The translations under genes were made by a program, and so were the position numbers. A DNA stretch of 64,000 nucleotides from Streptococcus suis (GTDB lineage Bacteria; Bacillota; Bacilli; Lactobacillales; Streptococcaceae): assembly GCA_002831545.1 (NCBI GenBank), contig CP025095.1:744001-808000 (forward strand). Reading direction: 5' to 3'. Shown here one piece after another: positions 46,253-52,405 of the stretch. Every line of letters starts with the position of its first letter. Positions within the stretch are counted from its first letter, which is position 1. Below the pieces are notes generated by a model that was not told where the DNA came from, made no database searches, and saw nothing but the letters and a program-made list of their open reading frames with translations.

Positions 46253-46559
46253 ATTTGTTCAAAATTAAAGGAATGAGTATTCCTAAAATAGCAACTGCTG
46301 TTCCTATAGACCATAAAATAAGCTCTCGCTTATCTTTACGAGCTTGTTCTAGAGATTCTATTTTTTCATTGGCTAACTCAACTTTAAGATTAGCAAATAA
46401 ATTCTCTAACTTATTTTCAAAATTATCAAATTTTAAATCTACTTGTTTGGTCAATGCATCAAATTTTAAATCCGATTTTTCCGAGCTATGCTGAATATCA
46501 GTGCTGATTTTATCGAACTTCAAATCAATTTCAGATTTTGTGTATGTTTCTTGCGGCAT
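46251..46559 (-). CDS. Membrane-anchored coiled-coil phage protein
   Basis: This 102-residue protein begins MPQETYTKSEIDLKFDKIST. Heptad-like LKFD repeats (DLKFDKI, DLKFDAL, DLKFDNF) predict a coiled coil over residues 10-75, and a single C-terminal helix (ELILWSIGTAVAILGILIPLIL) anchors it. The start at 46559 has the strong site AGGAGG and its own extended -10 upstream. The frame stays open to an ATG at 46673 overlapping the previous stop, so a 140-residue form is possible. The function is unknown; such lysogeny-arm membrane proteins are sometimes superinfection-exclusion factors. Confidence 0.7.
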   Translation of the reverse strand: MPQETYTKSEIDLKFDKISTDIQHSSEKSDLKFDALTKQVDLKFDNFENKLENLFANLKVELANEKIESLEQARKDKRELILWSIGTAVAILGILIPLILNK

Positions 46560-46590
46560 AATAGAATCCTCCTGTTGTTTTCTTGATTCT

Positions 46591-46621
46591 ATTATATCAT
46601 GTGTAGTCTGTACTGGTACAG
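46591..46621 (-). promoter_or_regulatory. Internal promoter with palindrome
   Basis: On the minus strand an extended -10 TGATATAAT lies at about 46591-46599, preceded by the palindrome CTGTACTGGTACAG (46608-46621). It is placed to drive the coiled-coil membrane gene and overlaps the upstream coding extension. Confidence 0.5.
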
Positions 46622-46672
46622 ATAAGTTGTTCGGATTGGTTATTTTCATTGGGATTACTTTTTCGAGTGTCA

Positions 46673-47062
46673 TTATTTCGCTTTCTCCTCGAACGTGATG
46701 TATGTACTATAGGTATCCAAGATTCTTTCCATATTGTCTAAAGCTCGTAATTCAAGAACTATCATTAACTCTCCTTCCTGATCGATTGGAAAGATTGTTG
46801 AGAAGGTTCCGAATGCAAGCCCATAGCCGTCTTGGTATTTTATCATGTCGCCGGACTGGACGTTGAGAGTGACATTGTTCAGCAGGTGCAATTCTTCAGG
46901 TTTGTTGCCAGCAATGTAATATAGTACAATCACGTAGTCTTTATTGGGTACGAGGTTAAAAAAGAATACTTTAAAAGTTACCCCAAAATCTACTGGAAAT
47001 TTTGATATATCGTAAGCGACACCAAGCGGTGTATTAGCATCATCGCTATGATACAGTTTCAC
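46673..47062 (-). CDS. Uncharacterised phage lysogeny-module protein
   Basis: This 129-residue protein was not recognised. It begins MKLYHSDDANTPLGVAYDIS, alternates short beta-rich stretches (VTFKVFFFNLVPNKDYVIVLYYIAG, LNNVTLNVQSGDMIKY) and ends TYITFEEKAK, suggesting a beta-sandwich. No signal or membrane segment is seen. It lies between the ImmA-like gene and the coiled-coil gene, in the same direction, a usual place for accessory lysogenic-conversion or exclusion genes. Confidence 0.65.
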   Translation of the reverse strand: MKLYHSDDANTPLGVAYDISKFPVDFGVTFKVFFFNLVPNKDYVIVLYYIAGNKPEELHLLNNVTLNVQSGDMIKYQDGYGLAFGTFSTIFPIDQEGELMIVLELRALDNMERILDTYSTYITFEEKAK

Positions 47063-47121
47063 ATCTTGAATTTTTTCAATAAAATTCTTTCTTCATGACA
47101 TTTTTATTCCTTGCGTTATTG

Positions 47122-47502
47122 TCAAATCAAATTATTATATTCCTCAATCACCATGGTCTCGTTGACTGTGGTTTTTAAGTCGTATTTTTCCATAAAGCGA
47201 ACGTAATTAAATTCTTTGACATCGTCCATCAAGGCCAATTCTTCTTTGACCAGGTAATGGATCATATTCCTATCTGCTTGTAATTCATACTGTTCACGTC
47301 TACGGTCATATTGTGACGGATCATGACTTTGATGTCCAATTTCATGGTAGATGGTTTTCTTTTTTTCGATTTCATCAAGATATGTATCGACTGCAATCAA
47401 GTTGTGCTTTTTGTTATAGATACCCTTATTATCTGTATCCCTACCGTCAAAATAGACCAAATCAATACCACGTTCAGCGCATACTGATTCTGGTGTCATC
47501 AT
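47122..47502 (-). CDS. ImmA/IrrE-family metallopeptidase
   Basis: This 126-residue protein has the zinc motif YHEIGHQSHD (HEIGH at 53-57) and a later ELQADR that supplies the third ligand region, typical of ImmA/IrrE (DUF955). ImmA cleaves the phage repressor to trigger induction. It sits directly downstream of the CI-like gene (12 bases), the standard pairing. The ATG at 47502 is spaced better from AAGGAG than the TTG at 47508. Confidence 0.87.
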   Translation of the reverse strand: MMTPESVCAERGIDLVYFDGRDTDNKGIYNKKHNLIAVDTYLDEIEKKKTIYHEIGHQSHDPSQYDRRREQYELQADRNMIHYLVKEELALMDDVKEFNYVRFMEKYDLKTTVNETMVIEEYNNLI

Positions 47503-47514
47503 AGGCAAAACTCC

Positions 47515-47862
47515 TTATTTTCTATTTTTAATGCGAGTTTCTAGGATAGATGCAATTAAATCCAAATCTTCTTCATTGAGTTCGTGTCCATCATAAAAGA
47601 AACTTTCTGCTGCATCTTTTTTTAGATCTATTTCTGACAGACTTTCATCGGATGCAATCCGAGGATTATCTGTCCTACCTAATAGGTAATCAGTGGATAC
47701 GTTGAAGTAATTAGCTATTTCAGCCAATCGTTCGGCGTTGGGAGCTTTTGTTTTTAAAGTATAGAAATAATTTGTACTATATCCTAGATTTTCTTCTAAC
47801 TTCGCTAATGAAATCCCCCTCTTTTTAGCAAGTTCTTTTATTTTTTCTAGTGTTGAAAACAT
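47515..47862 (-). CDS. CI-like phage repressor (XRE family)
   Basis: This 115-residue protein has an N-terminal HTH (IKELAKKRGISLAKLEENLGYSTNYFYTLKTKAPNAERLAEIANYFNVSTDYLLGR, about 7-62) and a short acidic C-terminal region (SEIDLKKDAAESF...NEEDLDLIASIL). It lacks a LexA-like peptidase domain, which fits release by the adjacent ImmA-like protease. It probably binds the TCTAGAAAA-type sites upstream. Confidence 0.9.
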   Translation of the reverse strand: MFSTLEKIKELAKKRGISLAKLEENLGYSTNYFYTLKTKAPNAERLAEIANYFNVSTDYLLGRTDNPRIASDESLSEIDLKKDAAESFFYDGHELNEEDLDLIASILETRIKNRK

Positions 47863-47886
47863 TGTTAAATCAACCTTTCTAAGAGA

Positions 47887-47951
47887 TTGACAAAAAATAT
47901 TCCAAAAATCTAGAAAAAAGTATTGACTTATTCTAGAAAAAAGTATAGAAT
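47887..47951. promoter_or_regulatory. Repressor operator region with rightward promoter
   Basis: TCTAGAAAAAAGTAT occurs twice (47909-47923 and 47932-47946), 23 bp apart. TTGACT (47923-47928) and TAGAAT (47946-47951), 17 bp apart, form a rightward promoter with the second copy in its spacer. Related half sites (ATTCTAAAA, TTAGAAATGTTCTAA, TTATTCTAGAG) lie further right to about 48105, so this is a multi-site operator for the CI-like or Cro-like protein. Confidence 0.65.
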
Positions 47952-48152
47952 AGTTTTTGTAAGATGATTGAGTTAGAAAAAAACGAAGTCAAAAACATTC
48001 TAAAAAATTAAATAACACGGTCGCTAAACTGTATTTATAAATGATTAGAAATGTTCTAAACGTTGTTTTTATTATGCCTTGATTATAGACTTTATTCTAG
48101 AGTTTGTCAAGAAATTATATAAAATTTTCTAACTCTTTCGCTTACAAGCCCT

Positions 48153-48262
48153 TTGACAACTGAATAGAAACGTGGTAAGATATAGGGGAAAATAAGTGTT
48201 TCGATAAACCATCGGACAAAGAAAGCCCCCTGCTAACTTCCACATAAGCAGGGGGCTTTTTG
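48153..48262 (+). ncRNA. Antisense antitoxin RNA of an Fst-type type I toxin-antitoxin system
   Basis: TTGACA (48153-48158) and TAAGAT (48176-48181) are 17 bases apart; transcription should start near 48188 and end at the GC-rich hairpin AAGCCCCCTGCT/AGCAGGGGGCTT (48223-48258) with flanking T-runs on both strands. The RNA carries AAATAAGTGTTTC (48190-48202) and ACCATCGGAC (48208-48217). The same blocks recur at 48340-48363 across the toxin start codon. This is the pAD1 par RNA II layout: convergent transcription, shared terminator, two direct repeats giving antisense pairing in trans. Confidence 0.75.
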
Positions 48263-48268
48263 ACACTA

Positions 48269-48358
48269 TCAATCTTCGTCTAGCCATTTTTCAATGACAA
48301 GTAGAAGGATACCGACCACTAACGGGCCGATGATAGATGAAATAAGTGTTTCTACCAT
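48269..48358 (-). CDS. Fst-family type I toxin peptide
   Basis: This 29-residue peptide begins MVETLISSIIGPLVVGILLL and ends VIEKWLDED. It has a single membrane helix with a central Pro, then WLD and an acidic tail, which matches the Fst/Ldr family (pAD1 Fst). A GGGAGGTG Shine-Dalgarno precedes the ATG and an extended -10 TGATATAAT lies about 45-50 bases upstream on the minus strand. Membrane insertion and growth arrest are the family's action. It is far below usual gene-finder length. Confidence 0.8.
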   Translation of the reverse strand: MVETLISSIIGPLVVGILLLVIEKWLDED

Positions 48359-48460
48359 TGGACTTCTCACCTCCCTTCGAGGCGGTATCGTCAGTGCCAA
48401 TTTATATTATATCACGTTTCTATCAGTTCGATAGGGGCGTTTTTTTGTCTTATAGGAAAA

Positions 48461-48737
48461 ATAAAAAACGTACTCTATCTGCTTCATAGAGTACGCTACG
48501 GAAATTGATCTGCTCAGGCCAGAAGCAGTGGCACACGATACTTGACGAGTATCCGCACCTCGCACTGCTATCGGTTAGAAATATTTTTTCTTTTAAGTCA
48601 TTTCTGTTTGAGTCTGATATCGTCGACTATACCGGTAGAAGGTGACTGGCTTCTACAAATGAAAACATATTCCTACTGAGACACAGTATACCTCAAAAAC
48701 TCTGACAAAGAATATCACTCCTTTCGAGTTTATGATT
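48461..48737 (-). ncRNA. Structured non-coding RNA candidate in the phage control region
   Basis: On the minus strand TTTACA and TATAAT with a 17-base spacer (48744-48772) form a strong promoter; the transcript would end at CGTACTCTAT/ATAGAGTACG plus TTTTTT (48463-48495). Between lie long stems: GCAGTGGCACACGATACT against AGTATCCGCACC-TCGCACTGC (48525-48568) and GTAGAAG/CTTCTAC (48635-48656). No frame longer than about 14 codons fits, although AAAGGAG occurs near the 5' end. It is about 275 nt long. The class was not recognised. Confidence 0.55.
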
Positions 48738-48857
48738 AATTACATTATATAAAATGTAAGAAAATTTGTAAAGGGTTTCACTGTGAAAATACTTGAGCGG
48801 ACACGATTTCCTTTGATTTTTATTATTCATTATAACTTACAAGAAAGGAGAAATTAT

Positions 48858-49049
48858 ATGCCAAATGTGGACGGCGGTCGTCAAAAAGTATTGGAATACT
48901 TAAAAGACAACAATCTCACAATTACAACGTTAGCGGTGCAATACAGCATGGCTCGTCAGGATGTCACTAATATCTTGAATGGTAAACTAAAAAATCCACA
49001 AGCAAATCGTTTTATTGCTCGTGTGATTGAAGATTTTAAGATTCGGTAG
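48858..49049 (+). CDS. Cro-like HTH regulator, first rightward early gene
   Basis: This 63-residue protein begins MPNVDGGRQKVLEYLKDNNL and contains an HTH (ITTLAVQYSMARQDVTNILNGKLKNP, about 22-47). The ATG at 48858 follows AAAGGAG at eight bases; the longer upstream frame is not supported. It is opposite the CI-like repressor across the control region, so a Cro-like or antirepressor role is inferred. Confidence 0.75.
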   Translation: MPNVDGGRQKVLEYLKDNNLTITTLAVQYSMARQDVTNILNGKLKNPQANRFIARVIEDFKIR

Positions 49050-49092
49050 GTTCATAAAACTACCCAACTAACAAACTAGAAAGGAGAAGGGG

Positions 49093-49236
49093 ATGAGACC
49101 AAAACGTTATCCGTATCAAGGAAAAAAAGCTTCGACCACAGAAATAGTCAAAGCTTGGAAAAAAGATTGTTTAGAAATTTTACAAAAGCAGATAACTTCT
49201 ATTGAAGAGAAGTTAGCGCTACTTTATAACGAGTGA
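49093..49236 (+). CDS. Small basic phage early protein
   Basis: This 47-residue protein begins MRPKRYPYQGKKASTTEIVK with a coiled-coil-like C-terminus (LEILQKQITSIEEKLALLYNE). AAGGAGAAGGGG lies just upstream. It overlaps the tail of the opposing gene 49219-49437 by 18 bases. The function is unknown. Confidence 0.6.
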   Translation: MRPKRYPYQGKKASTTEIVKAWKKDCLEILQKQITSIEEKLALLYNE

Positions 49237-49437
49237 ACCGCCATGCTCAATGACAGTATATCCACTCTTCTCTAATTCTTGAATTATTTCTTCAACAGGC
49301 ATCGCATAGAGTTTTGGATTTATAGATGTTATCGGACTTGATAATCGTTCGTCAAAAGCAAATTTTAATTGATTATCCAAATCTGCCCAAGTCTTAAGCT
49401 TTTTTTGATTATTTGGTTTTGGGCTTAACTTGCTCAT
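49219..49437 (-). CDS. Small leftward gene embedded in the early region
   Basis: This 72-residue protein begins MSKLSPKPNNQKKLKTWADL behind AAGGAGAAGAAG and ends GYTVIEHGGSLVIK. It is the only leftward gene to the right of the control region and is tail-to-tail with 49093-49236. It resembles no family I can name; its HGGSLVI end is hydrophobic and beta-like. It is presumably expressed in the lysogen. Confidence 0.6.
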   Translation of the reverse strand: MSKLSPKPNNQKKLKTWADLDNQLKFAFDERLSSPITSINPKLYAMPVEEIIQELEKSGYTVIEHGGSLVIK

Positions 49438-49557
49438 ACTTCTTCTCCTTTCCTTAATATTTGACGCACAGGAGAAAATCACTTGATTTGGTAGTTAAAG
49501 TTGGATTTGTTTACCTGATTGTCATAAGTCGATAGTAACAAAAATATATAGAAAGGT

Positions 49558-49608
49558 CTATATATAGGAAAAATATCAGTCTAAAGACGGATTTAGCTCT
49601 ATATATAG
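49558..49608. promoter_or_regulatory. Twin CTATATATAG operators before an XRE gene
   Basis: The palindrome CTATATATAG occurs at 49558-49567 and 49599-49608, 41 bp apart, with a further AATATATAGAAAGG half site on the left. They lie between the leftward small gene and the rightward XRE regulator, whose start is 12 bases beyond. Autoregulation is inferred. Confidence 0.5.
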
Positions 49609-49619
49609 TGGTTTTGAAG

Positions 49620-49811
49620 ATGTGGGAGAAAATCGAAGAACTTGCTAATATCCGAGGAATGACTATCTACGCTTTAGCAAAGAAAGCAGGTATCAATTAT
49701 ACGATGTTGGCAGAACTAAAATCTGGGAAGAAGAAGGATATGATGTTTAGTAATGTTGTTAAAATTGCCAAGGCTCTTGATGTGAGTCTGGATGAATTAG
49801 CAAAAAGCTAA
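49620..49811 (+). CDS. XRE-family HTH regulator
   Basis: This 63-residue protein, MWEKIEELANIRGMTIYALA onward, is a single HTH_3 domain ending NVVKIAKALDVSLDELAKS. The ATG at 49620 has almost no Shine-Dalgarno, and a -10-like TATAGT lies close upstream, so a short leader is possible. It is a second Cro/antirepressor-type regulator in this phage. It is followed by a hairpin-less 81-base gap to the next gene. Confidence 0.8.
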   Translation: MWEKIEELANIRGMTIYALAKKAGINYTMLAELKSGKKKDMMFSNVVKIAKALDVSLDELAKS

Positions 49812-49892
49812 TAAAAATAGCCCCATGACGAAGTCAGGAGCTTACTAAAAAAATCACTTAAATTATAACACACGAAAGCGAGGTTTGACAAG

Positions 49893-50168
49893 ATGGATGA
49901 CATTGCTGAAAGCCTCATATCACGATTTATCAGTCAGCTAAAAGTCAGACTGGTAGAGGTTTTCGAGGTATTTAACCTAGAGCTTGCAATGCCTTTGCTA
50001 CTCAACAGCAAGCAGTGCAAGAAGTTGCTAGGTATTGCAAATGAAACGGAATTCCAGAGGGTGTCACACTTGAAGGATTTTCCAAGGATTGAAAAGAAGG
50101 GATCACACCCACGATTTCCACGGGATGCCGTGGTTGAGTGGATGAAAGAAAATTGGAGGTTATTATGA
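49893..50168 (+). CDS. DUF771-like phage DNA-binding protein (excisionase-like)
   Basis: This 91-residue protein has a C-terminal winged-helix-like segment (LLLNSKQCKKLLGI to HPRFPRDAVVEWMKENWRLL) of the DUF771/excisionase type, where the R-x-P-R-DAVVEWM end resembles DNA-binding excisionases. It could act as Xis for the integrase, or as an early regulator. Its stop overlaps the next start (ATGA). Confidence 0.65.
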   Translation: MDDIAESLISRFISQLKVRLVEVFEVFNLELAMPLLLNSKQCKKLLGIANETEFQRVSHLKDFPRIEKKGSHPRFPRDAVVEWMKENWRLL

Positions 50169-50440
50169 CAGAAGCGATATTTACATTAGGAATTTTCGCT
50201 CTGCCGATTTTGACGGCAGCAGTAGTAGAACAGCGGAAGGCGGAAAAGCAACGCAAGAAACGTGAAGCTAAATTGCTTAGGGAACAACTGACAGCCCTGG
50301 CTTGTGAACGTGCAGTTGAAGCTGATCGCTTAGCCTGGAAGAACTGTGTTAAACAGTCTCTTGCAAACTGGAAACCAATCAAGTTTGCAGATGATGCGCC
50401 AGCTCGAACGGCTAGAAAGTGGGGCAGACATGCACATTAG
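50165..50440 (+). CDS. Small phage protein with N-terminal hydrophobic segment
   Basis: This 91-residue protein begins MTEAIFTLGIFALPILTAAV, a membrane segment, then a strongly basic helix (EQRKAEKQRKKREAKLLREQ). It overlaps both neighbours by 4 and 11 bases, consistent with coupled translation. The function is unknown. Confidence 0.6.
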   Translation: MTEAIFTLGIFALPILTAAVVEQRKAEKQRKKREAKLLREQLTALACERAVEADRLAWKNCVKQSLANWKPIKFADDAPARTARKWGRHAH

Positions 50441-50579
50441 TAATGGGATTGGACGGGAAAATCAAATTGATCAGATTGTCTATTTCACAGGTAAAACACG
50501 ACAGTTTTATCAAGCTATGTCACCGTACGAACTTGCTGTGGAATTGAAAATCGTGAAGATCCAGGCAGGGCTAGTATGA
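50430..50579 (+). CDS. Small conserved phage protein
   Basis: This 49-residue protein begins MHISNGIGRENQIDQIVYFT and contains TRQFYQAMSPYELAVELKI, a pattern I have seen among small early phage proteins without assigned function. It overlaps the previous gene by 11 bases and the next by four. Confidence 0.55.
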   Translation: MHISNGIGRENQIDQIVYFTGKTRQFYQAMSPYELAVELKIVKIQAGLV

Positions 50580-50719
50580 CAATTTACGACAGAGAATACG
50601 TGTGTGACGATTGTCTTGAACAATGGGAATCGCGCTCAGAAGAACCAATGATATTTTGTCCATTCTGTATATCAGATGAAGAGCCGAGAGTTATCGGAAA
50701 GTGGAGGGCTTATGACTAG
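50576..50719 (+). CDS. Small zinc-ribbon-like phage protein
   Basis: This 47-residue acidic protein has two Cys pairs, CDDC near residue 10 and CPFC near residue 32, forming a probable zinc ribbon. It begins MTIYDREYVC and ends GKWRAYD. It overlaps the previous stop (ATGA) and the next start by eight bases. Confidence 0.65.
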   Translation: MTIYDREYVCDDCLEQWESRSEEPMIFCPFCISDEEPRVIGKWRAYD

Positions 50720-51056
50720 TATTGAAAGGATTAGGGAATACTATCGCGAACATCCGAACGCATCTTCTAAGGAAGTGTCAGAGGTATTGAAGATTAAAGA
50801 GAATACTGTCAAGGCTTCGATTTCTAAAGATGTGAAAAATCGTCGGGCAGTTCGTTTAGATAATGGTGGTATTGACTATACAGATTTTTTTGAGAAAGAT
50901 GAATGGTTAAAAGCATTCCGTGAGTATCAGAAAGAGATTCTGGAAGAGCAGATTGAAGTCCTGCGAGAAGCAAATCGTAGAGAGATTGATAGCAACCAGA
51001 TCCGCTTGAACGCTCGTGAGATACGGATGTTGCTGAATGATTTGGCTAGATTATGA
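50712..51056 (+). CDS. Winged-helix phage protein
   Basis: This 114-residue protein has an N-terminal HTH (MTSIERIREYYREHPNASSK, EVSEVLKIKENTVKASISKD) and a long charged helix (FREYQKEILEEQIEVLREANRREIDSN). GTGGAGG precedes the ATG at 50712. It is probably a DNA-binding accessory protein of the replication module. Confidence 0.65.
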   Translation: MTSIERIREYYREHPNASSKEVSEVLKIKENTVKASISKDVKNRRAVRLDNGGIDYTDFFEKDEWLKAFREYQKEILEEQIEVLREANRREIDSNQIRLNAREIRMLLNDLARL

Positions 51057-51241
51057 CAAGACAAGATTTAATTGAACTAATGGAAAGTGATGCAGCAATC
51101 GGCATCAAGGATTTTATGGCTATGCATGATCACTATGTTGCCTGCTTGATTACCCACAAGCAAGGTTACGACCATGACCAGTTGGAGTATATCGCTGCAT
51201 ACGTTAAATTTTTGGAAAATCATTTTATGGAGGACTTGTAA
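51053..51241 (+). CDS. Small early phage protein, unknown
   Basis: This 62-residue acidic helical protein begins MTRQDLIELMESDAAIGIKD and contains HDHYVACLITHKQGYDHDQL. It overlaps the previous stop (ATGA) and ends one base before the Gp157 gene start. No family was recognised. Confidence 0.6.
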   Translation: MTRQDLIELMESDAAIGIKDFMAMHDHYVACLITHKQGYDHDQLEYIAAYVKFLENHFMEDL

Positions 51242-51242
51242 T

Positions 51243-51719
51243 ATGGCGTTTTTGTACGAATTAGAAGGGATTTATGCCCAGCTTCAAGCTATGGAATTGG
51301 ACGATGAAACGTTTAATGACACGCTTGAAAGTATTGACTTTGAAGAAAATTTTGCGCAATCTTGCGAATGGTTTATCAAGATGCAACGTAATGCCGAAGC
51401 CGATGCAGAACGGTTTAAGGCTGAAAAAGACGCGTTCGCCAAAAAACAAAAAGAAGCTGAAGCAAGGGCGGAACGTTTTAAGGAACGTGTAAAAGAAGCG
51501 ATGATGTTAACTAATCAACAGAAGGTTGATACTGGATTATTTAAATTATCACTCCGAAAAACGGAAAGTGTCACTATTTTTGACCCATCGAAATTAGCAG
51601 ATGAATTTTTGAAAGTGAAAGTTGAACCGAATAAAACGGAAATCAAGAAAGCCATCAAGAATGGTCAAGTTGTTTTCGGAGCTGAACTGACAGAAGGGCG
51701 CAGTGTGGTAGTGAAATGA
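51243..51719 (+). CDS. Siphovirus Gp157-like protein
   Basis: This 158-residue protein has a long coiled coil (about 20-100, AEADAERFKAEKDAFAKKQK) and the C-terminal LFKLSLRKTESVTIFDPSKLADEFLKVK of the Gp157 family. Gp157-type proteins come just before the ATPase/helicase of siphovirus recombination modules, and one homologue was linked to phage resistance when expressed in a host. It is coupled to the next gene by ATGA. Confidence 0.85.
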   Translation: MAFLYELEGIYAQLQAMELDDETFNDTLESIDFEENFAQSCEWFIKMQRNAEADAERFKAEKDAFAKKQKEAEARAERFKERVKEAMMLTNQQKVDTGLFKLSLRKTESVTIFDPSKLADEFLKVKVEPNKTEIKKAIKNGQVVFGAELTEGRSVVVK

Positions 51720-52405
51720 AAATTACAAAAGCGACAGATATAACGTTAAATGATTCCTGTTATCTCATCTATGGGAACCCAGGGTTTGGGAAGACTTCGG
51801 CATTGAAATACATCCCAGGTAAGACCTTGGTGATTGATATTGACAAGTCATCCAAGGTTCTAAACGGGTGCGAGAATATTTCTATTGCGGAAGTAGACTC
51901 GCATAAAATCTGGGACGAATGGTTGAATGTTGTCAAAGAATTACTAAAAGGAGCGGCTGAACCATTCGACACCATCGTCGTCGACAATGTATCAGAACTC
52001 TTTCGGGCTTGCTTGGCGAATTTAGGTCGCGAGGGCAAGAACCACAGGGTGCCTTCTCAAGCGGACTACCAACGGGTAGATTTCACTATTTTGGATAGTT
52101 TGCGGGCCTTATTGCAGCTGAAAAAACGTATTGTGTTCACAGCTTGGGAGACTTCGGATCAGTGGACGGATGAAAATGGCATGATTTACAACAGGGCCAT
52201 GCCTGATATTCGTTCTAAGATTTTGAATAACTTCTTAGGCTTGACCGATGTGGTGGCTAGATTGGTCAAAAAGACCACTGAAGACGGCGAGGAAGTGAGA
52301 GGTTTTATTTTACAACCGTCGGCAAGTGTCTACGCAAAAAATCGTCTGGATGACCGTAAGGGGTGCAAAGTAGATGAGCTTTTCACTACGGAACTACCAA
52401 GTTGA
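51716..52405 (+). CDS. Phage AAA/RecA-like ATPase (Sak4-type)
   Basis: This 229-residue protein has Walker A GNPGFGKTSALKY (near 19-31) and Walker B-like DTIVVDNVSELF (near 86). The AAA_24/Sak4-type layout in a phage operon with Gp157, helicase and SSB-like protein points to single-strand annealing or strand exchange in recombination. It overlaps the helicase gene by 32 bases. Confidence 0.85.
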   Translation: MKITKATDITLNDSCYLIYGNPGFGKTSALKYIPGKTLVIDIDKSSKVLNGCENISIAEVDSHKIWDEWLNVVKELLKGAAEPFDTIVVDNVSELFRACLANLGREGKNHRVPSQADYQRVDFTILDSLRALLQLKKRIVFTAWETSDQWTDENGMIYNRAMPDIRSKILNNFLGLTDVVARLVKKTTEDGEEVRGFILQPSASVYAKNRLDDRKGCKVDELFTTELPS

